DNA from: Sorex araneus
Lineage: Eukaryota; Chordata; Mammalia; Eulipotyphla; Soricidae
Assembly (NCBI RefSeq): GCF_027595985.1
Contig: NC_073308.1
Span: forward strand, 14,352,511 to 14,416,510
Direction of reading: 5' to 3'
DNA length: 64,000 nt
The translations under genes and the position numbers were made by a program. The notes under the pieces are model-generated. The model was not told where the DNA came from. It was given only the letters and a program-made list of their open reading frames with translations, and did not search any database. Shown piece by piece: positions 58,101 through 64,000 of the stretch (positions within the stretch are counted from its first letter, which is position 1; each line of letters begins with the position of its first letter).

Positions 58101-60501
58101 ACCGAAATCCTCCGTGAAGGGGAATAGGGGTGAGAGCATGCAGGTGTGAAGGGCAGCAGTGGGGATTCATGGGGATGGGATGTTTGATGTGATTGTCAGA
58201 CCAGTATGATCAGGGAATGGGGGGGTCTGTGGGGATAGTACCAGGGTGGAGGTCCTTGCCTTGCATGTGACCCACCCCATTGTGGCCCAAAAACCAAGAG
58301 AAAGAGTGGAAATGAGAAAAGGGGGTATATCAAGTGCCAAGACCAGGTAGTCGTGGTGTGGCCGGGAATGGCCCCTGGGGCGTGCGCTGACTTGGCCTGG
58401 TTGGGGGGGGGGGCGTAAAGGGAGCTCTAGTCTTTGCCCTCTAACCCAGTGACCCTTGTGTCCCCAGCACCAGTGGCCAGTAGCCAGTGTACGCCTGCCA
58501 AGGCCCCCCGTGCGAGGAGCAGCCTGGCCCTTGGCTCCCCATCCTCAGCCACGTGTGCGCCGAGCTGCACCGGGGCCCTGCCCCTCCCCTCCAGCACCCC
58601 TGCCTCGCTGAGGACGCCTCCTGCCAAGGTCCGCTCACCCGGAACCAGGAGGGGCTCTGCCTCCCCCAAGCCTCCTTCCTCCTTCAAAATGTCTATTCGC
58701 CACTGGATGACCCAGACCCCTTCCTCATCGCCATCCAGCGAGCCCCAGCTCCTGTCCCCACGGAAGGCCCTCATCCCTGTGAGCCTCAGGTCGGCCCAGG
58801 CAGCTGCCGCCTGTCCCGGCTCCCGCAGCCGTGTGAAGCGCAGGCTGGATGCTGGGGGCACGGAGAGCACCAAGCAGAAGTGTGTGAGGGGCTGCACATG
58901 CGTGACTGAGCTCGGCGTCCCGGCTGAGAAACTGCAGCTGGACATGTGCTGCCTCGCCGGGGGTCCCGAGGATGCAGGCAAGGACACCCTGGGGCCTGCC
59001 AAGACCGGCAAGACGGAGGGTGCCACTGGGAGCGTCTCCGAGCCTCCATCACCCACCAGCCCCTGCACCGCAGAAACCTGTGCCACACTGCCTCTCGCCC
59101 TGGGCGCTTGCGGGGAAGGATCTGGGGTGGTGGGCAAAGAGAACAGCTCCCCCGAGAACAAAAACTGGCTCCTGGCCATGGCTGCCAAGCGGAAAGCTGA
59201 GACATCTCCGCACAGCCCCTCGGCACAGACCCCCGGTGCCAGGAGACAAAGCGGAAAGACTCCCCCAGGCCCGGTAAGTCGGGGCAGGCTGGTGGGGCCC
59301 CGTGGAGGTATGTACCCAGCTGGCTGCTGGCGTGGCATGTGGGACAGTCACCTGGGCAGGCGGGCACACGCCTCCCTCTGCTCCTGGCGCTGTGCTGGGT
59401 CTGCTCGGCAGCCTGTCGCTCCCCGGGCACAGCACTGTGCTGGGCCCCAGGGTATCCTGCCCCCTTACCACGCTGAGCCCACCCCCTTGTTCTCCCCAGC
59501 CTCTTGGCAGAAAAGGCTGCCGATATTCAAAACCAGACTTTTGGTTGCGATTAGTCCATGAGTGCTTAAGGTGCAGCTTCAGTTCTTACTCGGCACTTGA
59601 GGGCCGGAGTGTCCTGGAGTTCCAGGATCTTCCCCAGCTTCCAGCCTTCAGCACCAGTGCTCCTCAGCCTCACTACTTCTGGAAATTCTTTCTGTGAGGA
59701 AGGGGCAAGAGACCCACGCCATCTCAGCCAGATAGGAGACTGACGTGCCCAGCATCGTGCGAGGGCAGCCCGCAGCCCCACCCCCACGATGTTGCTGATG
59801 TTCTGGTCAGGACCTGCCAGGAACGTCTTTGAGCTTGTGGCGTGGATGGGGCTGAGGTGTGGTCCGCATTAGGATGGAGCAGGAGGGTGTGGAGTGCTGG
59901 GGTCAGTATCTGAGACCTCAGCAACGGGCACAGCTGGGTCCTCTAGTCGTGCCAGTCCAAAAGGTGGTCAGACTCCACACCCGGGCCTACTGCTGGGGGC
60001 ACTTGGGGTGCCTGGAATTAAACCCCAATCTCTAACATCATACATCTGCTCTGGCTTTTCAGCTGTCTGCCCTGCCCTTCTCCTTAAAAGGGGAAATAAA
60101 CTTGAAAGAAAGTTCCCTGGTTTTTTCTTTGAGGCCCATGAGTGGTACTTGGAGAATTACTCCCAGCTGAGGTACCAGGGGTCAGACCAGGCCAGTGCCT
60201 TTCCTAGCCCCCAAAACTAAGGTCTCTTGAAGAGACTTTGGAGAGGGTGTGGTGACAGTGCCTGCTCTCATGGCAGGGGGGTCCTTGCCCATTTCCCACC
60301 AACTGAGGAACGCTCGAGCACTCTGCCCCTGTGGTGACGGTGGCCCGCCCACACTGCGGGGCTGCTGCTTGGGAAGCGTCTGAGCCCATGTCTTGCTTCT
60401 AGGGCACCATCACCCCTGGCTCCATGAGGAAAATCTGCACCTACTTCCACCGCAAGCCCCAGGAGGACTTTTGCAGCCCCGAGCGGTCCACGGAGCTGTG
60501 A
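34132..60501 (+). CDS. DTL: DTL (CDT2), CRL4 substrate receptor (15 coding exons, span of CDS)
   Basis: The spliced product is 720 aa against 730 in human. Coding exons: 34132-34183, 38025-38150, 39068-39166, 40286-40347, 40430-40550, 44967-45032, 45499-45611, 46495-46568, 47339-47442, 47661-47765, 51654-51766, 55812-55901, 57183-57315, 58468-59273 and 60403-60501. The sum is 2163 nt in frame. Residues of about 45-400 form a WD40 propeller. Two WDXR motifs, WDTR (168-171) and WDLR (243-246), correspond to the DDB1-binding boxes. The tail has basic VKRR (542-545), a KEN triplet (643-645), and a C-terminal PIP-box-like motif with I699, Y702 and F703. Thr463 in LPLPSSTP aligns with human T464. 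From known biology, CRL4-CDT2 ubiquitinates PCNA-bound CDT1, p21 and SET8 in S phase and after DNA damage. Confidence 0.97.
34943..35003 (+). repeat. Second-family shrew SINE, 3' end
   Basis: It contains AATGGAGACGTTACTGGTGC, CTGCTCGAGCAAAT and GGGATGACTGTGAC. Confidence 0.7.
35148..35280 (+). repeat. SOR-type SINE with internal deletion of the B box
   Basis: The head GGGGCTGGAGCAATAGCACA is joined directly at GTAGGGC|ATCCCATATGG, missing about 45 bp that includes the GTTCGATTCC B box. The remainder is near consensus. Confidence 0.9.
36010..36130 (-). repeat. SOR-type SINE, diverged
   Basis: GAGGTCACACCCACCCACGG, GGATTGAACCCTGGCCAGC and TACTGTCACTCCAGACC follow the reversed family order. 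Confidence 0.7.
36414..36580 (+). repeat. SOR-type SINE, diverged
   Basis: GGTAGGGCATTTGCCTTACAC, GGTTTGATTCTCAACACCGC and TGAGTACCACCAGGAGCAAT match. Confidence 0.8.
37349..37588 (+). repeat. Second-family shrew SINE with tRNA-like head (nearly complete)
   Basis: The first 70 bp (GACTGGAGAGGTAGCACAGC to GGTTCGATTCCTCCC) match the main SINE head. The body then switches to GAGAGCCTGGCAAGCTACCC, ATGCCAAAAACAGTAACAGC, a GCCCGCTGGAGCAAATCGAT block and a tail of ACAGTGCTAC type. It is the best copy of the second family here. Confidence 0.85.
38025..38150 (+). CDS. DTL: DTL coding exon 2
   Basis: It encodes residues 18-60, including SQYPLQSLLVGYQCSCHDEH and TSYGETGVPVPPFGCTFSS. The acceptor is CATTGCAG|GC and the donor TCAG|GTGAGA. 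Confidence 0.95.
38732..38929 (-). repeat. Young SOR-type SINE with perfect target-site duplication
   Basis: The element occupies about 38747-38914. The 15-bp duplication ATTGTGGCTCTCTTT lies at 38732-38746 and 38915-38929. Confidence 0.96.
39068..39166 (+). CDS. DTL: DTL coding exon 3
   Basis: It encodes residues 60-93, PNMEHILAVANEEGFVRLYN, the first WD blade. The acceptor is TATTTAG|CC and the donor AAAG|GTAAGC. Confidence 0.96.
40286..40347 (+). CDS. DTL: DTL coding exon 4 (62 nt)
   Basis: It encodes residues 93-113, WMAHWNAVFDLAWVPGEFKL. The acceptor is TGTTTAG|AG and the donor CTT|GTAGGT. The intron to exon 5 is only 82 bp. Confidence 0.95.
40430..40550 (+). CDS. DTL: DTL coding exon 5
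   Basis: It encodes residues 114-154, VTAAGDQTAKFWDVRAGELM through SVAFSKSEK. The acceptor is TTCAAAG|G and the donor AAAG|GTAGGT. Confidence 0.96.
41290..41560 (-). repeat. Two degenerate SOR-type SINEs
   Basis: Copies at 41290-41419 (AACCATATGGGGTGCAGGGG to TACTGTCACTCAGCCCC) and about 41484-41560 (GACCACACCTGGTGGTAC). Confidence 0.65.
41940..42060 (+). repeat. SOR-type SINE fragment
   Basis: TTTGCCTTGCACACAGCCAA, CACCCCATATGGTCC and a CCCCAAAACAAACC end. The middle of the second half is deleted. Confidence 0.75.
42143..42352 (+). repeat. Young SOR-type SINE with perfect target-site duplication
   Basis: Near-consensus element with a long A tail, flanked by AAAACTCTGTATG at 42143-42155 and 42340-42352. 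Confidence 0.96.
42360..44140 (+). other. DTL intron 5 middle, no recognised element
   Basis: About 1.8 kb of intronic sequence has no exon, SINE or repeat that I can name, apart from a possible degenerate SINE head near 43700-43795. An open frame at 43320-43847 shows no known domain. Confidence 0.5.
44146..44349 (-). repeat. SOR-type SINE with perfect target-site duplication, then a second fragment
   Basis: The element at about 44161-44334 is flanked by the 15-bp duplication TCCGATCGGATTCTT at 44146-44160 and 44335-44349. The next 70 bp (44350-44420) are a plus-strand SINE tail fragment, so the insertion lies at or in an older copy. Confidence 0.95.
44967..45032 (+). CDS. DTL: DTL coding exon 6 (WDTR box)
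   Basis: It encodes residues 154-176, VFCTGGRDGNIMVWDTRCNK. It contains the first WDXR motif, with Arg171 expected to contact DDB1. The acceptor is CCCACAG|CT and the donor AAAG|GTGATG. Confidence 0.96.
45499..45611 (+). CDS. DTL: DTL coding exon 7
   Basis: It encodes residues 176-213, GFYRQVNQISGAHNTGDKQT followed by the basic KPKKKQNSKG insert. The acceptor is CTTTCAG|AT and the donor GTG|GTAAAT. Confidence 0.96.
45729..46190 (-). mobile_element. Probable LINE-1 3'-end fragment
   Basis: It starts with a T-rich run (a reversed poly(A) tail). It continues with ACACCCATCCCTTCACCAG and TCCACCACCAAGAACCCC, motifs I associate with the reversed 3' UTR of mammalian LINE-1. The assignment is from memory and family identity is uncertain. 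Confidence 0.5.
46291..46462 (+). repeat. SOR-type SINE just before DTL exon 8
   Basis: It runs from GGGGCTGGAGAGAGGAGAGC to GTGACCCCAAAACAAGC and an A run. It ends about 31 bp from the exon 8 acceptor. Confidence 0.88.
46495..46568 (+). CDS. DTL: DTL coding exon 8 (74 nt)
   Basis: It encodes residues 214-238, DFQQSVTVVLFQDENTLVSA through GAVD. The acceptor is CTGTTAG|G and the donor GATGG|GTGAGT. The A-tail of a SINE ends about 31 bp before the acceptor. Confidence 0.96.
47339..47442 (+). CDS. DTL: DTL coding exon 9 (WDLR box)
   Basis: It encodes residues 238-273, VIKIWDLRKNYTAYRQEPIA. It contains the second WDXR motif; Arg246 has the same number as the DDB1-binding Arg246 in human DTL. 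The acceptor is TTTCTAG|C and the donor CTGG|GTGAGT. Confidence 0.96.
47661..47765 (+). CDS. DTL: DTL coding exon 10
   Basis: It encodes residues 273-308, YSSLVLDSTGSTLFANCTDD through FNMTGLKASP. The acceptor is ATTTCAG|GG and the donor CCAG|GTGAGC. Confidence 0.96.
47826..47958 (-). repeat. SOR-type SINE, 3' end lost
   Basis: GGCTCTGCACTCAGGAATTACTC-type core (in pieces), GGGATTGAACCTGGTTGACC and a reversed head remnant. Confidence 0.75.
48223..48597 (+). repeat. Head-to-tail SOR-type SINE dimer inside one target-site duplication
   Basis: Copy 1 at 48234-48408 and copy 2 at about 48414-48580 lie in the same orientation. AAAAGATAAAGAG occurs at 48223-48235 and 48585-48597, so both copies sit between a single duplication. 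Copy 2 lacks the leading GGGG. Confidence 0.93.
49796..49912 (-). repeat. SOR-type SINE fragment
   Basis: GGGCCACACCCAGCATTCC, CAGGGGTCACTCCTGGCAG and CATCTCTCCAGCC. Confidence 0.65.
50390..51080 (-). mobile_element. Probable LINE-1 3' UTR fragment with a nested SINE
   Basis: The reversed LINE-1-like blocks GACACCAATCCCACCACC and TTGTCTTTCTTCTGGCTTAC-TTCACT type sequence flank a SOR-type SINE at about 50783-50951. The second block strongly resembles the LINE-1 3' UTR of many mammals. Recognition is from memory. Confidence 0.6.
50783..50951 (-). repeat. SOR-type SINE nested in the LINE fragment
   Basis: It runs from GGGGGGAGGTCACAACCGG to GCTATCACTCCAGCCCC and carries the ATGCACTCAGG variant. 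Confidence 0.9.
51654..51766 (+). CDS. DTL: DTL coding exon 11
   Basis: It encodes residues 308-345, AVYSGHQNSTFYIKSSLSPD through SGSSDESAYIWK. The acceptor is CTGGCAG|TG and the donor AAG|GTACGT. Confidence 0.96.
51935..52300 (+). repeat. Two degenerate SOR-type SINEs
   Basis: Copies at 51935-52080 (CTTGCATGTGGCCAACCTGG) and 52199-52300 (GGGCCAGAGAAACAGTAGAG). Confidence 0.6.
52712..52893 (-). repeat. SOR-type SINE with a short internal duplication
   Basis: CAGCAGTGCTCTGGCTATTC is followed by a near copy (CAGCAATGCTCTGGCTATTC), then CTCCTGGCAGTGCTCAGGGG and the reversed head. Confidence 0.85.
52907..53121 (+). repeat. SOR-type SINE with (AAT)n tail and perfect target-site duplication
   Basis: The element at 52922-53106 ends in about eight AAT repeats and is flanked by ATAAAATCCTTCTGA at 52907-52921 and 53107-53121. 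Confidence 0.95.
53146..53265 (+). repeat. SOR-type SINE with internal deletion
   Basis: The head GGGGCTGGATCGATAGCATA continues to CACCCCATAGGG, then jumps to ACCCCTGTGCATCGCCGGG, losing about 50 bp. Imperfect flanks TTTTAGTGATGT and ATTTAGTGACGT look like an aged duplication. Confidence 0.85.
53290..55235 (+). other. DTL intron 11 stretch, little recognised
   Basis: Apart from a weak SINE remnant at about 54010-54110, I see no feature in these 1.9 kb. Confidence 0.45.
55240..55576 (+). repeat. Two diverged SOR-type SINEs
   Basis: Copies at 55240-55397 (GTGCGATAGTACAGCTGGTA) and 55440-55576 (GTGGCGATAGTGCAGTGGGT), both with A-rich ends. Confidence 0.82.
55812..55901 (+). CDS. DTL: DTL coding exon 12
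   Basis: It encodes residues 346-375, VSAPWLPPTVLQGHSQEVTS through CWCPSDFTK. The acceptor is CCACCAG|G and the donor AAG|GTTTGT. Confidence 0.95.
55985..56125 (+). repeat. SOR-type SINE, diverged
   Basis: GAGCCATAGCACAGCAGGGA, CCAGGAGTAACCCCTGAGTA and GTGGCCCAAAGAC, with part of the B-box region missing. It lies about 85 bp after DTL exon 12. Confidence 0.75.
56130..57180 (+). other. DTL intron 12 stretch, nothing recognised
   Basis: No SINE, exon or tandem repeat is apparent between the SINE ending near 56125 and exon 13, other than short T and A runs. Confidence 0.45.
57183..57315 (+). CDS. DTL: DTL coding exon 13
   Basis: It encodes residues 376-420, IATCSDDNTLKIWRLNRGLE, the last WD blade. 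The acceptor is CTCCCTAG|A and the donor CTGG|GTAAGA. Confidence 0.96.
58225..58310 (+). repeat. SOR-type SINE fragment
   Basis: GGGGATAGTACCAGGGTGG, CCTTGCCTTGCATGTGACC and TGTGGCCCAAAAACC; the middle is deleted. Confidence 0.55.
58468..59273 (+). CDS. DTL: DTL coding exon 14 (long C-terminal tail exon)
   Basis: It encodes residues 420-688, the Ser/Pro-rich regulatory tail. It includes PAKAPRAR, KPPSSFKMSIRHWMTQTPSS, the basic VKRRLD, ISEPPSP-like SVSEPPSPTSP, and GKENSSPENKNWLLAMAAKR. I chose acceptor TCCCCAG|CA at 58467 because it keeps the same length as human across this junction. An in-frame alternative acceptor CCCAG|TG at 58449 would add six residues. The donor is CCG|GTAAGT. Confidence 0.93.
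59955..60215 (-). repeat. Two degenerate SOR-type SINE fragments in DTL intron 14
   Basis: Fragments at 59955-60060 and 60120-60215 show reversed blocks such as GGAATTAAACCCCAATC and GAATTACTCCCAGCTGAGG. Confidence 0.5.
60403..60501 (+). CDS. DTL: DTL terminal coding exon 15 (PIP box)
   Basis: It encodes residues 689-720, GTITPGSMRKICTYFHRKPQ to STEL and a TGA stop. The MRKICTYF segment matches the C-terminal PCNA-interaction motif known for CDT2. The acceptor is GCTTCTAG|G. Confidence 0.95.
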   Translation, partial: GTITPGSMRKICTYFHRKPQEDFCSPERSTEL

Positions 60502-60812
60502 TGGTGACGCGTTGGTCCTGGAGGCAGCCCTGAGTGGTCCACGGAGCTGTGATAGCTGAGTGCCAGCCCGGAGGGAAGGTGCAGGCTGGCCCTTGTCACT
60601 GGGAAATGGAGGCCCTGCTATGGGGCCACAGCCCTCCTCAGAAGGCACTGTGCCACTCTGTCCCTCCTAGCTTGGGCAGAACAGAGTGTGCCAGGGCATG
60701 GTGGGGGCTGGCCAGCTGCTGGGACCCCCAGCTGGTCCTGCAAGTGGCTTTTTACTGCACTCAAGAGGGGAATCTATAGAAACGTGCTCAGATGAATACA
60801 TTTTTATTCAGT

Positions 60813-60818
60813 ATTAAA
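60813..60818 (+). terminator. DTL proximal polyadenylation signal candidate ATTAAA
   Basis: ATTAAA lies about 310 nt after the DTL stop in an AT-rich patch followed by T-rich sequence. It is a plausible proximal site, but usage is unknown. Confidence 0.4.
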
Positions 60819-61671
60819 ATAAGTCTCCAGTTTAAATCTCTATTTTAAAGTCAGTGAGAAATGTCCTATGTTGGGGGCAATTTTATCATTTCCCTGAGAC
60901 CCAGCTCCCCATCTTCCTGCGAGGCCACATTATACCTCATTTCTGCAGGGGAGATGTCAGGGAGCTCGGCCTCGGTGCTTGAGGGACTGCAGTCAAGTCA
61001 TGAGATTCTTAGTTGTGATTTTTTACTAGACATTTTTGTAAAGAAGACACCTCTGGACCTAAAATCCAGAGCCTGAAAGTCAGGGCTTTTTTAACATGGT
61101 TTTGGGGTTCTCTATTCATGGGAGCACTGGCAGAGCCGCGCCTCATGTTCCTGCCGCACTTGCAGAGCAGGCTGCAGCTTCTTGTAGCACGTAACCCACA
61201 TGTCTCGTCGCCCCTGTCGAGGCGGGAAGCCCACCTGGTCCTGCCGAGGACTCGCCTGGCCTCTGCTCATGGGTGCAGGCTTGACCGCGGCTTTGTTGTC
61301 TTTTTCCAGCCCATCCTTGGCAGCAGGTCTGAACTACCTGTGCTTCTCACTGCAGCCTGGAGGCGCGAGGACTGCCCGGGGTGGACTGCGGCCTCTCCAG
61401 GGTTTGTCCCGGGGGAAAGCCGAGGGAAACCAGAGAATGCCCGTCTCTAGACGAGGCCCGGCCAGCGCTCTCCCACCTGTTGCCGTCCTTGTACTTGGTG
61501 GCAGCCTGGGGTCAGCTGCGGGCAGGTCACCAAGAATTGGCTGCTCGCGAGCTGCAGTGTGAACCCAGCCCCGTCGGGAACCAGGACTTGGGGTGGTGGC
61601 CAAGGCCAGCTGTACAGCGACAGTGACTACCCTGCTTGTGTTCGTGTCCAGGAGACTCAGCTGCTCCTGCT

Positions 61672-61677
61672 AATAAA
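61672..61677 (+). terminator. DTL distal polyadenylation signal candidate AATAAA
   Basis: This is the first canonical AATAAA after the DTL stop codon, giving a 3' UTR of about 1.2 kb. T/G-rich sequence follows weakly. It may be the main or distal site. Confidence 0.5.
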
Positions 61678-61829
61678 GCTGCTACCTTCCCGGTGTCCTG
61701 AGCGTGCTGCACCAACCTGCAGTCCGTCCCGAAGGCTGTGTGCGAGCAGCCTGCCTGGCTGTGCCTGAAGATGTGCTCTGGTCAGCCCAGGGAGCGCCAG
61801 TGTCCTCAGCCCGGCCTTTCCCGCTGTCA

Positions 61830-61925
61830 CTGTGCAGCTGACCCAGGCTTGATCCCCAGCACCATGCAGGGTCCTGTGAGCACAGAGCTAGGAGTAAGCC
61901 CTGAGCGTCACAGGTACGACCAAAA
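61830..61925 (+). repeat. SOR-type SINE fragment
   Basis: GGCTTGATCCCCAGCACC, GAGCACAGAGCTAGGAGTAA and GACCAAAAAG. It lies just beyond the DTL 3' end. Confidence 0.65.
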
Positions 61926-61929
61926 AGAA

Positions 61930-63640
61930 ATCAAAGCCAGTAAGTTGGGGGATTTTTCTAGGAACACACAGTGACTGGGCAGCAAAAGGGCCGGGTCCAA
62001 TGCAGAAGCCCATGTGTGCGAGGAAGCCTGGGTCTCCGCTCCTCAGCCTGCAGGAAGCATCTGAGTGCTCCTCCACCCTCGGAGTATACTCTGCACCCAT
62101 GACAAGGGGCTGAAGGCATGGCTGGGTTTACACCAGAGCCCCCAGCAGGGCTCGCACCGGCGCCCAGACAGACTGACAGTGGCTGGGCCGCGCCACAGTT
62201 GTCAGCTCTTTCTCAGGCTGGGTGGCATCTTCTACCTCGTCTTTGAGTTGCATGATTCACAAGGTTCCTAAAGGCTCTTTGCCTTAGTGTGTTTGTGCTA
62301 CAGTGGTGGTGTGGAGCTGGGGGTGGAACTCACAGTCTGGCTCCTGCAAGACTCGCCGCTGGGCGACACCCCCAGGGAAAGCTCAGGGTTCCTGAGTGTC
62401 AGGTGAGAGCTCCAGGGTCTGGGGAGTGGCAGCTCTCCAGGAACAGGCGATGGGAGGGCGGCCATGGGCCAGGGACGCCGCATGCTTGAGGGGGAGAGGG
62501 GTCTGCCGTGGGAGACAGCGGGGGGAGGAGACTCGGCCACCCTCATCCTCTGGAGGGGACACTACAGGGAGTGGGTCAGGCCTGTTCTATTTCTGAATCC
62601 ATGGGGTGTGGAGTAAGGGCTTGGAGCAGGCCGGCATCTCCAAGGGCACAGGGGAAGGTGAGAAGTAGGTTTGGCACCTTTTTCTGGGTACTGTCTTTGG
62701 AGGCCTGGCCTCAGCAGAGCTCTCACTGTCCCTGCAGGCAGGAAGCGCTGAGCACTTCCTGCTGGGTACCAAACAAGCACCCTTGAGTTTCTAGTATACA
62801 GCAAACCCAAGTATCTTGGGAGTAGTCCCTGGAGATGGCACAGGTCATCTGCTGTGCCTGGGAAAAGGGGTCAGTTCCAGATGGTCCTCGGGTCTCTCTC
62901 TGTCTCCCTGGGCCTTGGGCTTGGCCCTGTGCCTACCTTGCAGACAAGTCGTCTCAGAAGCACGGGGGTGCTGGGGTGCCAGCATAGCTGGGAGGGCCCT
63001 TACCTTGCATGCGGCTGACCCAGGTCAATTCCCTGACACCACACATGGTCCTGACTACTGCCGGATGTGGCCCAAAGATAGAGCAGACAGCCAGGAAGCC
63101 TGGGCCATAGACGCTGAGGCTTTGCATGCACGGGGCAGGTTGTGAGGGACATGCTGAGTTGGTCGTGTGTGTCAGGCATGACGGGAGTGAGATCAGTGAC
63201 TCAGGAAACAGCAGTCACTCCCTGGAGGCCCCACACTTATTTCCGAGGCACTCGCCAAACGCCTGGTCACACCGACAGCGAACATCGTGTACAGCGGATA
63301 GGGCCCAGAACAAGACCTCGGCCCTGCAGGCCATGTCCGGCAGAAGTGCTGAGAAACCGGCATCCTCCGAACTGGGAAGGCGGGTGTTTCCCCTCAGGGC
63401 CCTGGTGGGTGGAGCCCAGAGATGGCCTTTCCCACCAGGTGTGGCTCTGCAAAAGACCATTACTGGCCTGGCCATCCATCCCCTCGGAGCAGGGCTAAGT
63501 TCACAGCCATGGCAGAGCCATGCAGCTAGCATTGAGAGCGTACACAGGGCCCAGACCAGCCCCTCCCCTTCCCCCATGGGGGCCTCAGGTGACACCCCCG
63601 TGTCAGCCCTTCACCCACTGGTCCCCACATTTATCTTCTG
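61930..63640. other. Intergenic DNA downstream of DTL
   Basis: Apart from the SINE at 62960-63085, nothing is recognised. In human the next gene on this side is PPP2R5A; no exon of it is visible here. Confidence 0.5.
62960..63085 (+). repeat. SOR-type SINE, diverged
   Basis: CTTACCTTGCATGCGGCTGA, TGACACCACACATGGTCC and GGATGTGGCCCAAAGA. Confidence 0.7.
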
Positions 63641-63644
63641 AAAT

Positions 63645-63809
63645 ACTTTTGGTTTGGGGGCCACACCCAGCTGTGCTCAGGGCTCTCTTCTGGCTCTGCA
63701 CTTGGATCACTCCAGACCAGCTCGGGACCACATAAAATAAGGGGAATTGAACCCCTGTTGGCTGTATGCAAGGCCAGAATCCTGCCCGATGCTCTCTCTG
63801 CCCAGCCCC
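63645..63809 (-). repeat. SOR-type SINE, diverged
   Basis: GGGGGCCACACCCAGCTGTG, GGAATTGAACCCCTGTTGG and a reversed head ending CCCAGCCCC. Confidence 0.75.
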
Positions 63810-64000
63810 AAGGGTCAGCTCAGTGGGTCTTACCATGTCGAATCAAGACAGAGACCTCTGCAGGTCCTCTCAACTCGACCTCAGGCCTTTCCCTTCCCTT
63901 TCAGTGGGTTTCTCAATTTCCCATGCCAAGTTTGAGTTATTTGAGGGGGAGAAAATGGTTTTGGTTCTTGTTTCATTTTATTTTGTTTGGGGGCCTCGTC

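Larger units (their letters stand above)
60502..61695 (+). other. DTL: DTL 3' UTR (inferred)
   Basis: It runs from the stop codon to the region after the AATAAA at 61672. It contains no recognisable SINE and includes a copied segment of the stop-codon region at 60534-60553. Confidence 0.5.

Noticed and set aside
58427-59338. 303-aa minus-strand ORF
   Set aside because: It is the antisense shadow of DTL exon 14, which has clear homology on the plus strand.
60096-60101. AATAAA as the DTL poly(A) signal
   Set aside because: It lies in intron 14, before the terminal exon encoding the conserved PIP box. It could only serve a truncated isoform.

Overview
The window is mammalian nuclear DNA, most likely from a shrew (Sorex or a close soricid). 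The evidence is dozens of copies of a roughly 180-bp tRNA-derived SINE with a recognisable Pol III B box, a conserved second half and an A-rich tail, which I recognise as the shrew SOR-type family. It is combined with long introns, GT-AG splicing and a CpG-island promoter. It is not prokaryotic, and most open reading frames are chance frames in GC-rich or repetitive DNA.

Two conserved protein-coding genes lie head to head. On the minus strand, INTS7 (Integrator complex subunit 7) runs from the start codon at 33720 to the stop at 3269. I placed 20 coding exons that join with consistent phase into 2880 nt (959 aa plus stop; the human protein is about 962 aa). On the plus strand, DTL (CDT2, the substrate receptor of the CRL4-CDT2 ubiquitin ligase) runs from 34132 to 60501. 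I placed 15 coding exons that join into 2163 nt (720 aa plus stop; human about 730 aa). Between the two start codons is a 411-bp CpG-rich bidirectional promoter carrying NRF1-, GC-box-, CCAAT-, CRE- and paired E2F-like sites. The same head-to-head arrangement is known in other mammals (human 1q32.3).

Layout: 1-2980 is GC-rich sequence downstream of INTS7 with no recognised gene. 2985-33720 is INTS7, whose introns hold many SINEs, a 31-bp minisatellite of about 66 units (20951-23040) and a smaller 36-bp minisatellite (26211-26485). 33721-34131 is the shared promoter. 34132-61700 is DTL with its 3' UTR; its introns carry SINEs and two probable LINE-1 3'-end fragments. 61700-64000 is downstream intergenic DNA with decayed SINEs.

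The genes act in separate nuclear pathways: INTS7 in Pol II transcript processing and attenuation, DTL in PCNA-coupled destruction of replication and cell-cycle proteins. No new gene system was found. The most notable features are two GC-AG introns in INTS7, the G-rich minisatellite in an INTS7 intron, a second SINE family that shares the tRNA head of the main family but has a different body, SINEs pressed against splice acceptors, and a copied DTL stop-codon segment in its own 3' UTR.
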